DNA of 64,000 nucleotides, taken from contig OY756966.1 of assembly GCA_963580455.1 (NCBI GenBank), positions 14,759,001 to 14,823,000 of the forward strand, read 5' to 3'. Below are positions 38,011 to 51,390 of the stretch, in pieces (the stretch's first letter is position 1; each line of letters begins with the position of its first letter). The position numbers and the translations under genes were made by a program. Origin of the DNA: Euonymus europaeus. Taxonomy: Eukaryota; Streptophyta; Magnoliopsida; Celastrales; Celastraceae. The notes beneath the pieces are model-generated. The model searched no databases, was not told where the DNA came from, and saw only the letters and a list, made by a program, of their open reading frames with translations.

Positions 38011-41000
38011 TTTATGAGTATAAGTTTCCTATATTATTTCGATGCCAAAACACCAACTTTCTATGACAAACGAACAAAACCGTTAAAAACTCCTCCATAG
38101 AGAGAGTTGAGCAACTTCGGACTATCAAAATTGCTCGGGATTGACTTTTTATTGTTCTTCTATGTCAGATTTTACGAGTATAAGCTTCCTACATTATTTC
38201 GATACCAAAACACCAACTTTCTTTGACAAATGGACAAAACCGTTAAAAGCTCTTCCATAGAGAGAGTTGGGCAACTTCGGACTATCAAAATTTCTCGGGA
38301 TAGTCTTTTTATTGTTCTTCTATTTCAAATTTTATGAGTATAAACTTCCTACATTATTTCGATGCCAAAACACCAACTTTCTATGACAAACGAACAAAAC
38401 CGTTAAAAGCTCCTCCATAGAGAGAGTTGAGCAACTTCGGACTATCAAAATTGCTCGGGATAGACTTTTTATTGTTCTTGTATGTCAAATTTTACGAGTA
38501 TAAGCTTCCTAGATTATTTCGATGCAAAAACAACAACTTTCTATGACAAATGGGCAAAACCATTAAAAGCTCCTCAATAGAGAATGTTGAGCAACTTCGG
38601 ACTATCAAAATTGCTCGGGATAGACTTTTTATTGTTCTTCTATGTTAAATTTTACGAGTATAAGCTTCCTACATTATTTCGATGCCAAAACACCAACTTT
38701 CTATGGCAAATGGACAAACCGTTAAAAGCTCCTTCATAGAGAGAGTTGAGCAACTTAGGACTATCAAAATTGTGCGGGATAGACTTTTTATTGTTCTTCT
38801 ATGTTAAATTTTACGAGTATAAGCTTCCTACATTATTTCGATGCCAAAACACCAACTTTCTATGACAAATGGACAAAACCGTTAAAAGCTCCTCCATAGA
38901 GAGAGTTGAGCAACTTCGGACCATCAAAGTTGCTCGGTGTACAATTTCTATTGTTCTCATATGTCAAATTTTACGAGTATAAGCATCAGAGATTATTTCA
39001 ATGCCAAAACACCAATTTTCTATGACAAATAGACAAAACCGTTAAAAGCTCCTCCATAGAGAGAGTTGAGCAACTGCGGACTGTGAAAGTTGCTCGGGAT
39101 AGACTTTTTATTGTTCTTCTATGTCAAATTTTACGAGTATAAGCTTCCTACATTATTTCGATGCCAAAACACCAACTTTCTATGACAAATGGACAAAACC
39201 GTTAAAGGCTCCTCCATAGAGAGAGTTGAGCAACTTCGGACTATCAAAGTTGCTCGGGATAGACTTTTAATTGTTCTTCTATGTCAAATTTTACGAGTAT
39301 AAGCTTCATAGATTATTTCGAGTCCAAAACACCAATTTTTTATGACAAATAGACAAAATCGTTAAAAGCTCCTCCATAGAGAGAGTTGAGCAACTTCGGA
39401 CTATCAAAGTTGTTCGGGATAGACTTTTTATTGTTCTTCTATGTCAAATTTTACGAGTATAAGCTTCCTAGATTATTTCGATGCCAAAACACCAACTTTC
39501 TATGAAAAATAGACAAAACCGTTAAAAGCTCATCCATAGAGAGAGTTGAGCAACTTCGGACTATCAAAATTGCTCGGGATAGACTTTTTATTGTTCTTCT
39601 ATGTCAAATTTTACGAGTATAAGCTTCCTAGATTATTTCGATGCCAAAACACCAACTTTCTATGACAAATGGACAATACCATTAAAAGCTCCTCAATAGA
39701 GAGAGTTGAGCAACTTCGGACTATCAAAATTGCTCGGGATAGACTTTTTATTGTTCTTCTATGTTAAATTTTACGAGTATAAGCTTCCTACATTATTTCG
39801 ATGCCAAAACACCAACTTTCTATGACAAATGGACAAAACCGTTAAAAGCTCCTCCATAGAGAGAGTTGAGCAACTTCGGACCATCAAAGTTGCTCGGTGT
39901 ACAATTTCTATTGTTCTCATATGTCAAATTTTACGAGTATAAGCATCAGAGATTATTTCGATGCCAAAACACCAATTTTCTATGACAAATAGGCAAAACC
40001 GTTAAAAGCTCCTCCATAGAGAGAGTTGAGCAACTGCGGATTGTGAAAGTTGCTCGGGATAGACTTTTTATTGTTCTTCTATGTCAAATTTTACGAGTAT
40101 AAGCTTCCTACATTATTTCGATGCCAAAACACCAACTTTCTATGACAAATGGACAAAACCGTTAAAGGCTCCTCCATAGAGAGAGTTGAGCAACTTCGGA
40201 CTATCAAACTTGCTCGGGATAGACTTTTAATTGTTCTTCTATGTCAAATTTTACGAGTATAAGCTTCATAGATTATTTCGAGTCCAAAAAAAAATTTTCT
40301 ATGACAAATAGACAAAATCGTTAAAAGCTCCTCCATAGAGAGAGTTGAGCAACTTCGGACTATCAAAGTTGTTCGGGATAGACTTTTTATTGTTCTTCTA
40401 TGTCAAATTTTACGAGTATAAGCATCCTAGATTATTTCGATGCCAAAACACCAACTTTCTATGAAAAATGGACAAAACCGTTAAAAGCTCCTCCATAGAG
40501 AGAGTTGAGCAACTTTGCACTATCAATGTTGCTCGGGATAGACTTTTCATTGTTCTTCTATGTCAAATTTTATGAGTATAAGCTTCATAGATTATTTCGA
40601 GTCCAAAACACCAATTTTCTATGACAAATAGACAAAATCGTTAAAAGCTCCTCCATAGAGAGAGTTGAGCAACTTCGGACTATCAAAGTTGTTCGGGATA
40701 GACTTTTTATTGTTCTTCTATGTCAAATTTTACGAGTATAAGCTTCCGAGATTATTTCGATGCCAAAACACCAACTTTCTATGACAAATGGACAAAACCA
40801 TTAAAAGCTCCTCAATAGAGAGAGTTGAGCAACTTCGGACTATCAAAATTGCTCGGGATAGACTTTTTATTGTTCTTCTATGTTAAATTTTACGAGTATA
40901 AGCTTCCTACATTATTTCGATGCCAAAACACCAACTTTCTATGACAAATGGACAAAACCGTTAAAAGCTCCTCCATAGAGAGAGTTGAGCAACTTAGGAC

Positions 41001-42947
41001 TATCAAAATTGCTCGGGATAGACTTTTTATTGTTCTTCTATTTCAAATTTTATGAGTATAAGCTTCCTACATTATTTCGATGCCAAAACACCAACTTTCT
41101 ATGACAAACGAACAAAACCGTTAAAAGCTCCTCCATAGAGAGAGTTGAGCAACTTCGGACTATCAAAATTGCTCGGGATAGACTTTTTATTGTTCTTCTA
41201 TGTCAAATTTTACGAGTATAAGCTTCCTAGATTATTTCGATGCCAAAACACCAACTTTCTATGACAAATGGACAAAACCATTAAAAGCTCCTCAATAGAG
41301 AGAGTTGAGCAACTTCGGACTATCAAAATTGCTCGGGATAGACTTTTTATTGTTCTTCTATGTTAAATTTTACGAGTATAAGCTTCCTACATTATTTCGA
41401 TGTCAAAACACCAACTTTCTATGACAAATGGACAAAACCGTTAAAAGCTCCTCCATAGAGAGAGTTGAGCAACTTAGGACTATCAAAATTGCTCGGGATA
41501 GACTTTTTATTGTTCTTGTATATCAAATTTTACGAGTATAAGCTTCCTAGATTATTTCGATGCAAAAACACCAACTTTCTATGACAAATGGGCAAAACCA
41601 TTAAAAGCTCCTCAATAGAGAGGGTTGAGCAACTTCGGACTATCAAAATTGCTCGGGATAGACTTTTTATTGTTCTTCTATGTTAAATTTTACGAGTATA
41701 AGCTTCCTACATTATTTCGATGCCAAAACACCAGCTTTCTATGACAAATGGACAAAACCGTTAAAAGCTCCTCCATAGAGAGAGTTGAGCAACTTAGGAC
41801 TATCAAAATTGCTCGGGATAGACTTTTTATTGTTCTTCTATGTTAAATTTTACGAGTATAAGCTTCCTACATTATTTCGATGCCAAAACACCAACTTTCT
41901 ATGACAAATGGACAAAACCGTTAAAAGCTCCTCCATAGAGAGAGTTGAGCAACTTCGGACCATCAAAGTTGCTCGGTGTACAATTTCTATTGTTCTCATA
42001 TGTCAAATTTTACGAGTATAAGCATCAGAGATTATTTCAATGCCAAAACACCAATTTTCTATGACAAATAGACAAAACCGTTAAAAGCTCCTCCATAGAG
42101 AGAGTTGAGCAACAGCGGACTGTGAAAGTTGCTCGGGATAGACTTTTTATTGTTCTTCTATGTCAAATTTTACGAGTATAAACTTCCTACATTATTTCGA
42201 TGCCAAAACACCAACTTTCTATGACAAATGGACAAAACCATTAAAAGCTCCTCAATAGAGAGAGTTGAGCAACTTCGGACCATCAAAGTTGCTCGGTATA
42301 CAATTTCTATTGTTCTCATATGTCAAATTTTTCGAGTATAAGCTTCCTACAATATTTCGATGCCAAAACAACAACTTTCTATGACAAATGGACAAAACCG
42401 TTAAAAGCTCCTCCATAGAGAGAGTTGAGCAACTTTGGACTATCAAAGTTGCTCGGGATAGACTTTTCATTGTTCTTCTATGCCAAATTTTATGAGTATA
42501 AGCTTCCTAGATTATTTCGATGCCAAAACACCTACTTTCTATGACAAATGGACAAAACCGTTAAAAGCTCCTCCATAGAGAGAGTTGAGCAACTTCGGAC
42601 TATCAAAGTTGCTCGGGATAGACTTTTTATTGTTCTTCTATGTCAAATTTTACGAGTATATGCTTCCTACATTATTTCGATGCCAAAATACCAACTTTCT
42701 ATGACAAATGAACAAAACCGTTAAAAGCTCCTCCATAGAAAGAGTTGAGCAACTTCGGACTATCAAAGTTGCTCGGGATAGACTTTTAATTGTTCTTCTA
42801 TGTCAAATTTTATGAGTATAAGCTTCGTAGATTATTTCGATGCCAAAACACCAACTTTCTATGACAAATGGACAAAACCGTTAAAAGCTCCTTCATAGAG
42901 AGAGTTGAGCAACTTCGGACTATCAAAGTTGCTCGGGATAGACTTTT
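37270..42947 (+). repeat. Copy 1 of a 5.68-kb duplicated satellite segment
   Basis: This segment matches 43508-49184 at an offset of 6,238 bp, falling to 6,237 and 6,236 after one-base deletions in copy 2 (ATGCAAAACAAC near 44123, CTCGGATAG near 47412). Rare features shared by both copies include TTAAAAACTCC, GGGATTGAC, a one-base deletion in GGACAAACCG (38716/44950), AATTGTGCGGG, a run of nine A in GAGTCCAAAAAAAAATTTTC (40281/46518), TTGCACTATCAATG, and GGTTGAGC after AGAGA (41622/47859). Within it, about 38841-39340 also matches 39801-40300 at 960 bp. Everything in it is satellite. Confidence 0.9.
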
Positions 42948-43507
42948 AATTGTTCTTCTATGTCAAATTTTATGAGTATAAGCTTCCTACATTATTTCGA
43001 TGCCAAAACACCAACTTTCTATGACAAACGAACAAAACCGTTAAAAGCTCCTCCATTGAGAGAGTTGAGCAACTTCGGACTATCAAAATTGCTCGGGATA
43101 GACTTTTTATTGTTCTTGTATGTCGAATTTTACGAGTATAAGCTTCCTAGATTATTTCGATGCCAAAACACCAACTTTCTATGACAAATGGACAAAACCA
43201 TTAAAAGCTCCTCAATAGAGAGAGTTGAGCAACTTCGGACCATCAAAGTTGCTCGGTATACAATTTCTATTGTTCTCATATGTCAAATTTTTCGAGTATA
43301 AGCTTCCTACATTATTTCGATGCCAAAACAACAACTTTCTATGACAAATGGACAAAACCGTTAAAAGCTCCTCCATAGAGAGAGTTGAGCAACTTAGGAC
43401 TATCAAAGTTGCCCGGGATAGACTTTTCATTGTTCTTCTATGTCAAATTTTACGAGTATAAGCTTCCTACATTATTTCGATGCCAAAACAACAACTTTCT
43501 ATGACAA
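42948..43507 (+). repeat. Spacer monomers between the two large copies
   Basis: These 560 bp do not match the flanks of the 5.68-kb copies at 6.24 kb. They match about 35590-36149 in 11-mer copy 2 at an offset of 7,358 bp (46 x 160 minus 2), including TTCTTGTATGTC, GTATACAATTT with TTTTTCGAG, CTTAGGAC and TTGCCCGGG. The left junction lies within the monomer at about 42890-42948. The right junction lies within the monomer at about 43500-43600, equivalent to a jump of seven monomers. Confidence 0.82.
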
Positions 43508-46500
43508 ATGGACAAAACTGTTAAAAGCTCCTCCATAGAGAGAGTTGAGCAACTTCGGACTATCAAAGTTGCTCGGGATAGACTTTTAATTGTTCTTCTA
43601 TGTCAAATTTTATGAGTATAAGCTTCCTACATTATTTCGATGCCAAAACACCAACTTTCTATGACAAACGAACACAATCGTTAAAAGCTCCTCCATAGAG
43701 AGAGTTGAGCAACTTCGGACTATCAAAATTGCTCGGGATAGACTTTTTATTGTTCTTGTATGTCAAATTTTACGAGTATGAGCTTCCTAGATTATTTCGA
43801 TGCCAAAACACCAACTTTCTATGACAAATGGACAAAACCATTAAAAGCTCCTCAATAGAGAGAGTTGAGCAACTTCGGACCATCAAAGTTGCTCGGTATA
43901 CAATTTCTATTGTTCTCATATGTCAAATTTTTCGAGTATAAGCTTCCTACATTATTTCGATGCCAAAACAACAACTTTCTATGACAAATGGACAAAACCG
44001 TTAAAAGCACCTCCATAGAGAGAGTTGAGCAACTTTGGACTATCAAAGTTGCCCGGGATAGACTTTTCATTGTTCTTCTATGTCAAATTTTACGAGTATA
44101 AGCTTCCTACATTATTTCGATGCAAAACAACAACTTTCTATGACAAATGGACAAAACTGTTAAAAGCTCCACCATAGAGAGAGTTGATCAACTTCGGACT
44201 ATCAAAGTTGCTCGGGATAGACTTTTAATTGTTCTTCTATGTCAAATTTTATGAGTATAAGTTTCCTATATTATTTCGATGCCAAAACACCAACTTTCTA
44301 TGACAAACGAACAAAACCGTTAAAAACTCCTCCATAGAGAGAGTTGAGCAACTTCGGACTATCAAAATTGCTCGGGATTGACTTTTTATTGTTCTTCTAT
44401 GTCAGATTTTACGAGTATAAGCTTCCTACATTATTTCGATACCAAAACACCAACTTTCTTTGACAAATGGACAAAACCGTTAAAAGCTCCTCCATAGAGA
44501 GAGTTGGGCAACTTCGGACTATCAAAATTTCTCGGGATAGTCTTTTTATTGTTCTTCTATTTCAAATTTTATGAGTATAAGCTTCCTACATTATTTCGAT
44601 GCCAAAACACCAACTTTCTATGACAAACGAACAAAACCGTTAAAAGCTCCTCCATAGAGAGAGTTGAGCAACTTCGGACTATCAAAATTGCTCGGGATAG
44701 ACTTTTTATTGTTCTTGTATGTCAAATTTTACGAGTATAAGCTTCCTAGATTATTTCGATGCAAAAACAACAACTTTCTATGACAAATGGGCAAAACCAT
44801 TAAAAGCTCCTCAATAGAGAATGTTGAGCAACTTCGGACTATCAAAATTGCTCGGGATAGACTTTTTATTGTTCTTCTATGTTAAATTTTACGAGTATAA
44901 GCTTCCTACATTATTTCGATGCCAAAACACCAACTTTCTATGGCAAATGGACAAACCGTTAAAAGCTCCTTCATAGAGAGAGTTGAGCAACTTAGGACTA
45001 TCAAAATTGTGCGGGATAGACTTTTTATTGTTCTTCTATGTTAAATTTTACGAGTATAAGCTTCCTACATTATTTCGATGCCAAAACACCAACTTTCTAT
45101 GACAAATGGACAAAACCGTTAAAAGCTCCTCCATAGAGAGAGTTGAGGAACTTCGGACCATCAAAGTTGCTCGGTGTACAATTTCTATTGTTCTCATATG
45201 TCAAATTTTACGAGTATAAGCATCAGAGATTATTTCAATGCCAAAACACCAATTTTCTATGACAAATAGACAAAACCGTTAAAAGCTCCTCCATAGAGAG
45301 AGTTGAGCAACTGCGGACTGTGAAAGTTGCTCGGGATAGACTTTTTATTGTTCTTCTATGTCAAATTTTACGAGTAAAAGGTTCCTACATTATTTCGATG
45401 CCAAAACACCAACTTTCTATGACAAATGGACAAAACCGTTAAAGGCTCCTCCATAGAGAGAGTTGAGCAACTTCGGACTATCAAAGTTGCTCGGGATAGA
45501 CTTTTAATTGTTCTTCTATGTCAAATTTTACGAGTATAAGCTTCATAGATTATTTCGAGTCCAAAACACCAATTTTTTATGAAAAATAGACAAAATCGTT
45601 AAAAGCTCCTCCATAGAGAGAGTTGAGCAACTTCGGACTATCAAAGTTGTTCGGGATAGACTTTTTATTGTTCTTCTATGTCAAATTTTACGAGTATAAG
45701 CTTCCTAGATTATTTCGATGCCAAAACACCAACTTTCTATGAAAAATAGACAAAACCGTTAAAAGCTCATCCATAGAGAGAGTTGAGCAACTTCGGACTA
45801 TCAAAATTGCTCGGGATAGACTTTTTATTGTTCTTCTATGTCAAATTTTACGAGTATAAGCTTCCTAGATTATTTCGATGCCAAAACACCAACTTTCTAT
45901 GACAAATGGACAATACCATTAAAAGCTCCTCAATAGAGAGAGTTGAGCAACTTCGGACTATCAAAATTGCTCGGGATAGACTTTTTATTGTTCTTCTATG
46001 TTAAATTTTACGAGTATAAGCTTCCTACATTATTTCGATGCCAAAACACCAACTTTCTATGACAAATGGACAAAACCGTTAAAAGCTCCTCCATAGAGAG
46101 AGTTGAGCAACTTCGGACCATCAAAGTTGCTCGGTGTACAATTTCTATTGTTCTCATATGTCAAATTTTACGAGTATAAGCATCAGAGATTATTTCGATG
46201 CCAAAACACCAATTTTCTATGACAAATAGGCAAAACCGTTAAAAGCTCCTCCATAGAGAGAGTTGAGCAACTGCGGATTGTGAAAGTTGCTCGGGGTAGA
46301 CTTTTTATTGTTCTTCTATGTCAAATTTTACGAGTATAAGCTTCCTACATTATTTCGATGCCAAAACACCAACTTTCTATGACAAATGGACAAAACCGTT
46401 AAAGGCTCCTCCATAGAGAGAGTTGAGCAACTTCGGACTATCAAACTTGCTCGGGATAGACTTTTAATTGTTCTTCTATGTCAAATTTTACGAGTATAAG

Positions 46501-49184
46501 CTTCATAGATTATTTCGAGTCCAAAAAAAAATTTTCTATGACAAATAGACAAAATCGTTAAAAGCTCCTCCATAGAGAGAGTTGAGCAACTTCGGACTAT
46601 CAAAGTTGTTCGGGATAGACTTTTTATTATTCTTCTATGTCAAATTTTACGAGTATAAGCATCCTAGATTATTTCGATGCCAAAACACCAACTTTCTATG
46701 AAAAATGGACAAAACCGTTAAAAGCTCCTCCATAGAGAGAGTTCAGCAACTTTGCACTATCAATGTTGCTCGGGATAGACTTTTCATTGTTCTTCTATGT
46801 CAAATTTTATGAGTATAAGCTTCATAGATTATTTCGAGTCCAAAACACCAATTTTCTATGACAAATAGACAAAATCGTTAAAAGCTCCTCCATAGAGAGA
46901 GTTGAGCAACTTCGGACTATCAAAGTTGTTCGGGATAGACTTTTTATTGTTCTTCTATGTCAAATTTTACGAGTATAAGCTTCCTAGATTATTTCGATGC
47001 CAAAACACCAACTTTCTATGACAAATGGACAAAACCATTAAAAGCTCCTCAATAGAGAGAGTTGAGCAACTTCGGACTATCAAAATTGCTCGGGATAGAC
47101 TTTTTATTATTCTTCTATGTTAAATTTTACGAGTATAAGCTTCCTACATTATTTCGATGCCAAAACACCAACTTTCTATGACAAATGGACAAAACCGTTA
47201 AAAGCTCCTCCATAGAGAGAGTTGAGCAACTTAGGACTATCAAAATTGCTCGGGATAGACTTTTTATTGTTCTTCTATTTCAAATTTTATGAGTATAAGC
47301 TTCCTACATTATTTCGATGCCAAAACACCAACTTTCTATGACAAACGAACAAAACCGTTAAAAGCTCCTCCATAGAGAGAGTTGAGCAACTTCGGACTAT
47401 CAAAATTGCTCGGATAGACTTTTTATTGTTCTTCTATGTCAAATTTTACGAGTATAAGCTTCCTAGATTATTTCGATGCCAAAACACCAACTTTCTATGA
47501 CAAATGGACAAAACCATTAAAAGCTCCTCAATAGAGAGAGTTGAGCAACTTCGGACTATCAAAATTGCTCGGGATAGACTTTTTATTGTTCTTCTATGTT
47601 AAATTTTACGAGTATAAGCTTCCTACATTATTTCGATGTCAAAACACCAACTTTCTATGACAAATGGACAAAACCGTTAAAAGCTCCTCCATAGAGAGAG
47701 TTGAGCAACTTAGGACTATCAAAATTGCTCGGGATAGACTTTTTATTGTTCTTGTATGTCAAATTTTACGAGTATAAGCTTCCTAGATTATTTCGATGCA
47801 AAAACACCAACTTTCTATGACAAATGGGCAAAACCATTAAAAGCTCCTCAATAGAGAGGGTTGAGCAACTTCGGACTATCAAAATTGCTCGGGATAGACT
47901 TTTTATTGTTCTTCTATGTTAAATTTTACGAGTATAAGCTTCCTACATTATTTCGATGCCAAAACACCAGCTTTCTATGACAAATGGACAAAACCGTTAA
48001 AAGCTCCTCCATAGAGAGAGTTGAGCAACTTAGGACTATCAAAATTGCTCGGGATAGACTTTTTATTGTTCTTCTATGTTAAATTTTACGAGTATAAGCT
48101 TCCTACATTATTTCGATGCCAAAACACCAACTTTCTATGACAAATGGACAAAACCGTTAAAAGCTCCTCCATAGAGAGAGTTGAGCAACTTCGGACCATC
48201 AAAGTTGCTCGGTGTACAATTTCTATTGTTCTCATATGTCAAATTTTACGAGTATAAGCATCAGAGATTATTTCAATGCCAAAACACCAATTTTCTATGA
48301 CAAATAGACAAAACCGTTAAAAGCTCCTCCATAGAGAGAGTTGAGCAACAGCGGACTGTGAAAGTTGCTCGGGATAGACTTTTTATTGTTCTTCTATGTC
48401 AAATTTTACGAGTATAAACTTCCTACATTATTTCGATGCCAAAACACCAACTTTCTATGACAAATGGACAAAACCATTAAAAGCTCCTCAATAGAGAGAG
48501 TTGAGCAACTTCGGACCATCAAAGTTGCTCGGTATACAATTTCTATTGTTCTCATATGTCAAATTTTTCGAGTATAAGCTTCCTACATTATTTCGATGCC
48601 AAAACAACAACTTTCTATGACAAATGGACAAAACCGTTAAAAGCTCCTCCATAGAGAGAGTTGAGCAACTTTGGACTATCAAAGTTGCTCGGGATAGACT
48701 TTTCATTGTTCTTCTATGCCAAATTTTATGAGTATAAGCTTCCTAGATTATTTCGATGCCAAAACACCTACTTTCTATGACAAATGGACAAAACCGTTAA
48801 AAGCTCCTCCATAGAGAGAGTTGAGCAACTTCGGACTATCAAAGTTGCTCGGGATAGACTTTTTATTGTTCTTCTATGTCAAATTTTACGAGTATATGCT
48901 TCCTACATTATTTCGATGCCAAAATACCAACTTTCTATGACAAATGAACAAAACCGTTAAAAGCTCCTCCATAGAAAGAGTTGAGCAACTTCGGACTATC
49001 AAAGTTGCTCGGGATAGACTTTTAATTGTTTTTTCTATGTCAAATTTTATGAGTATAAGCTTCGTAGATTATTTCGATGCCAAAACACCAACTTTCTATG
49101 ACAAATGGACAAAACCGTTAAAAGCTCCTTCATAGAGAGAGTTGAGCAACTTCGGACTATCAAAGTTGCTCGGGATAGACTTTT
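43508..49184 (+). repeat. Copy 2 of the 5.68-kb duplicated segment
   Basis: This copy keeps the order of all monomer variants in copy 1, with scattered private changes: GAACACAATCG near 43672, GTTGATCAAC near 44183, GTTGAGGAAC near 45143, GAGTAAAAGG near 45374, TTTTTATTATTC near 46621 and 47101, and an extra T in TTGTTTTTTC near 49028. Differences are few, and several are single-base indels. The segment ends at 49185, where the next monomer has TTTTTATTG in place of TTTTAATTG. Confidence 0.9.
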
Positions 49185-49309
49185 TATTGTTCTTCTATGT
49201 CAAATTTTACGAGTATAAGCTTCCTACATTATTTCAATGCCAAAACACCAACTTTCTATGACAAATGAACAAAACCGTTAAAAGCTCCTCCATAGAAAGA
49301 GTTGAGCAA
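49185..49309 (+). repeat. Single linking monomer
   Basis: One type A monomer with ATTTCAATGCC and AAATGAACAAAAC joins the end of the large duplication to the first 13-mer. CCATAGAAAGAG follows it. This is satellite only. Confidence 0.7.
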
Positions 49310-51390
49310 CTTCGGACCATCAAAGTTGCTCGGTGTACAATTTCTATTGTTCTCATATGTCAAATTTTACGAGTATAAGCATCAGAGATTATTTCGATGC
49401 CAAAACACCAATTTTCTATGACAAATAGACAAAACCGTTAAAAGCTCCTCCATAGAGAGAGTTGAGCAACTTCGGACTGTGAAAGTTGCTCGGGATAGAC
49501 TTTTTATTGTTCTTCTATGTCAAATTTTACGAGTATAAGCTTCCTACATTATTTCGATGCCAAAACACCAACTTTCTATGACAAATGGGCAAAACCGTTA
49601 AAGACTCCTCCATAGAGAGAGTTGAGCAACTTCGGACTATCAAAGTTGCTCGGGATAGACTTTTAATTGTTCTTCTATGTCAAATTTTACGAGTATAAGC
49701 TTCATAGATTATTTCGAGTCCAAAACACCAATTTTCTATGACAAATAGACAAAATCGTTAAAAGCTCCTCCATAGAGAGAGTTGAGCAACTTCGGACTAT
49801 CAAAGTTGTTCGGGATAGACTTTTTATTGTTCTTCTATGTCAAATTTTACGAGTATAAGCATCCTAGATTATTTCGATGCCAAAACACCAACTTTCTATG
49901 AAAAATAGACAAAACCGTTAAAAGCTCATCCATAGAGAGAGTTGAGCAACTTCGGACTATCAAAATTGCTCGGGATAGACTTTTTATTGTTCTTCTATGT
50001 CAAATTTTACGAGTATAAGCTTCCTAGATTATTTCGATGCCAAAACACCAACTTTCTATGACAAATGGACAAAACCATTAAAAGCTCCTCAATAGAGAGA
50101 GTTGAGCAACTTCGGACCATCAAAGTTGCTCGGTATACAATTTCTATTGTTCTCATATGTCAAATTTTTCGAGTATAAGCTTCCTACATTATTTCGATGC
50201 CAAAACAACAACTTTCTATGACAAATGGACAAAACCGTTAAAAGCTCCTCCATAGAGAGAGTTGAGCAACTTTGCACTATCAAAGTTGCTCGGGATAGAC
50301 TTTTCATTGTTCTTCTATGTCAAATTTTATGAGTATAAGCTTCATAGATTATTTCGAGTCCAAAACACCAATTTTCTATGACAAATAGAGAAAATCGTTA
50401 AAAGCTCCTCCATAGAGAGAGTTGAGCAACTTCGGACTATCAAAATTGCTCGGGATAGACTTTTTATTGTTCTTCTATGTCAAATTTTACGAGTATAAGC
50501 TTCGTAGATTATTTCGATGCCAAAACACCAACTTTCTATGACAAATGGACAAAACCATTAAAAGCTCCTCAATAGAGAGAGTTGGGCAACTTCGGACTAT
50601 CAAAATTGCTCGGGATAGACTTTTTATTGTTCTTCTATGTTAAATTTTACGAGTATAAGCTTCCTACATTATTTCGATGCCAAAACACCAACTTTCTATG
50701 ACAAATGGACAAAACCGTTAAAAGCTCCTCCATAGAGAGAGTTGAGCAACTTAGGACTATCAAAATTGCTCGGGATAGACTTTTTATTGTTCTTCTATTT
50801 CAAATTTTATGAGTATAAGCTTCCTACATTATTTCGATGCCAAAACACCAACTTTCTTTGACAAACGAACAAAACCGTTAAAAGCTCTTCCATAGAGAGA
50901 GTTGAGCAACTTCGGACTATCAAAATTGCTCGGGATAGACTTTTTATTGTTCTTCTATGTCAAATTTTACGAGTATAAGCTTCCTAGATTATTTCGATGC
51001 CAAAACACCAACTTTCTATGACAAATGGACAAAACCATTAAAAGCTCCTCAATAGAGAGAGTTGAGCAACTTCGGACTATCAAAATTGCTCGGGATAGAC
51101 TTTTTATTGTTCTTCTATGTTAAATTTTACGAGTATAAGCTTCCTACATTATTTCGATGCCAAAACACAAACTTTCTATGACAAATGGACAAAACCGTTA
51201 AAAGCTCCTCCATAGAGAGAGTTGAGCAACTTAGGACTATCAAAATTGCTCGGGATAGACTTTTTATTGTTCTTCTATGTTAAATTTTACGAGTATAAGC
51301 TTCCTACATTATTTCGATGCCAAAACACCAACTTTCTATGACAAATGGACAAAACCGTTAAAAGCTCCTCCATAGAGAGAGTGTGAGCAA
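49310..51390 (+). repeat. 13-mer higher-order repeat (2,081 bp), copy 1
   Basis: This copy matches the next at 2,081 bp (13 x 160 plus 1). The extra base is GAGTGTGAGC in place of GAGTTGAGC at the end of the unit (51382 and 53463). In order it contains a type B/AAGCATCAGAG monomer, ACTGTGAAAG, TTAAAGACTCC, TTTCGAGTCC, AAGTTGTTCGGG, GCTCATCC, CTCAATAGAG with GTATACAATTT, TTGCACTATC, GAGAAAATCG, CTTCGTAG, CTCAATAGAG with GTTGGGC, CTTAGGAC, TTGACAAACGAAC, CTCAATAGAG and CACAAACTTTC. Private variants include AATGGGCAAAACC near 49586. Confidence 0.9.

Noticed and set aside
37270..49184. Assembly artefact as the source of the 5.68-kb duplication
   Set aside because: The copies differ by private substitutions and single-base indels at several places, and the spacer between them has a different origin, so a simple duplicated contig is unlikely. 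It cannot be excluded without reads.
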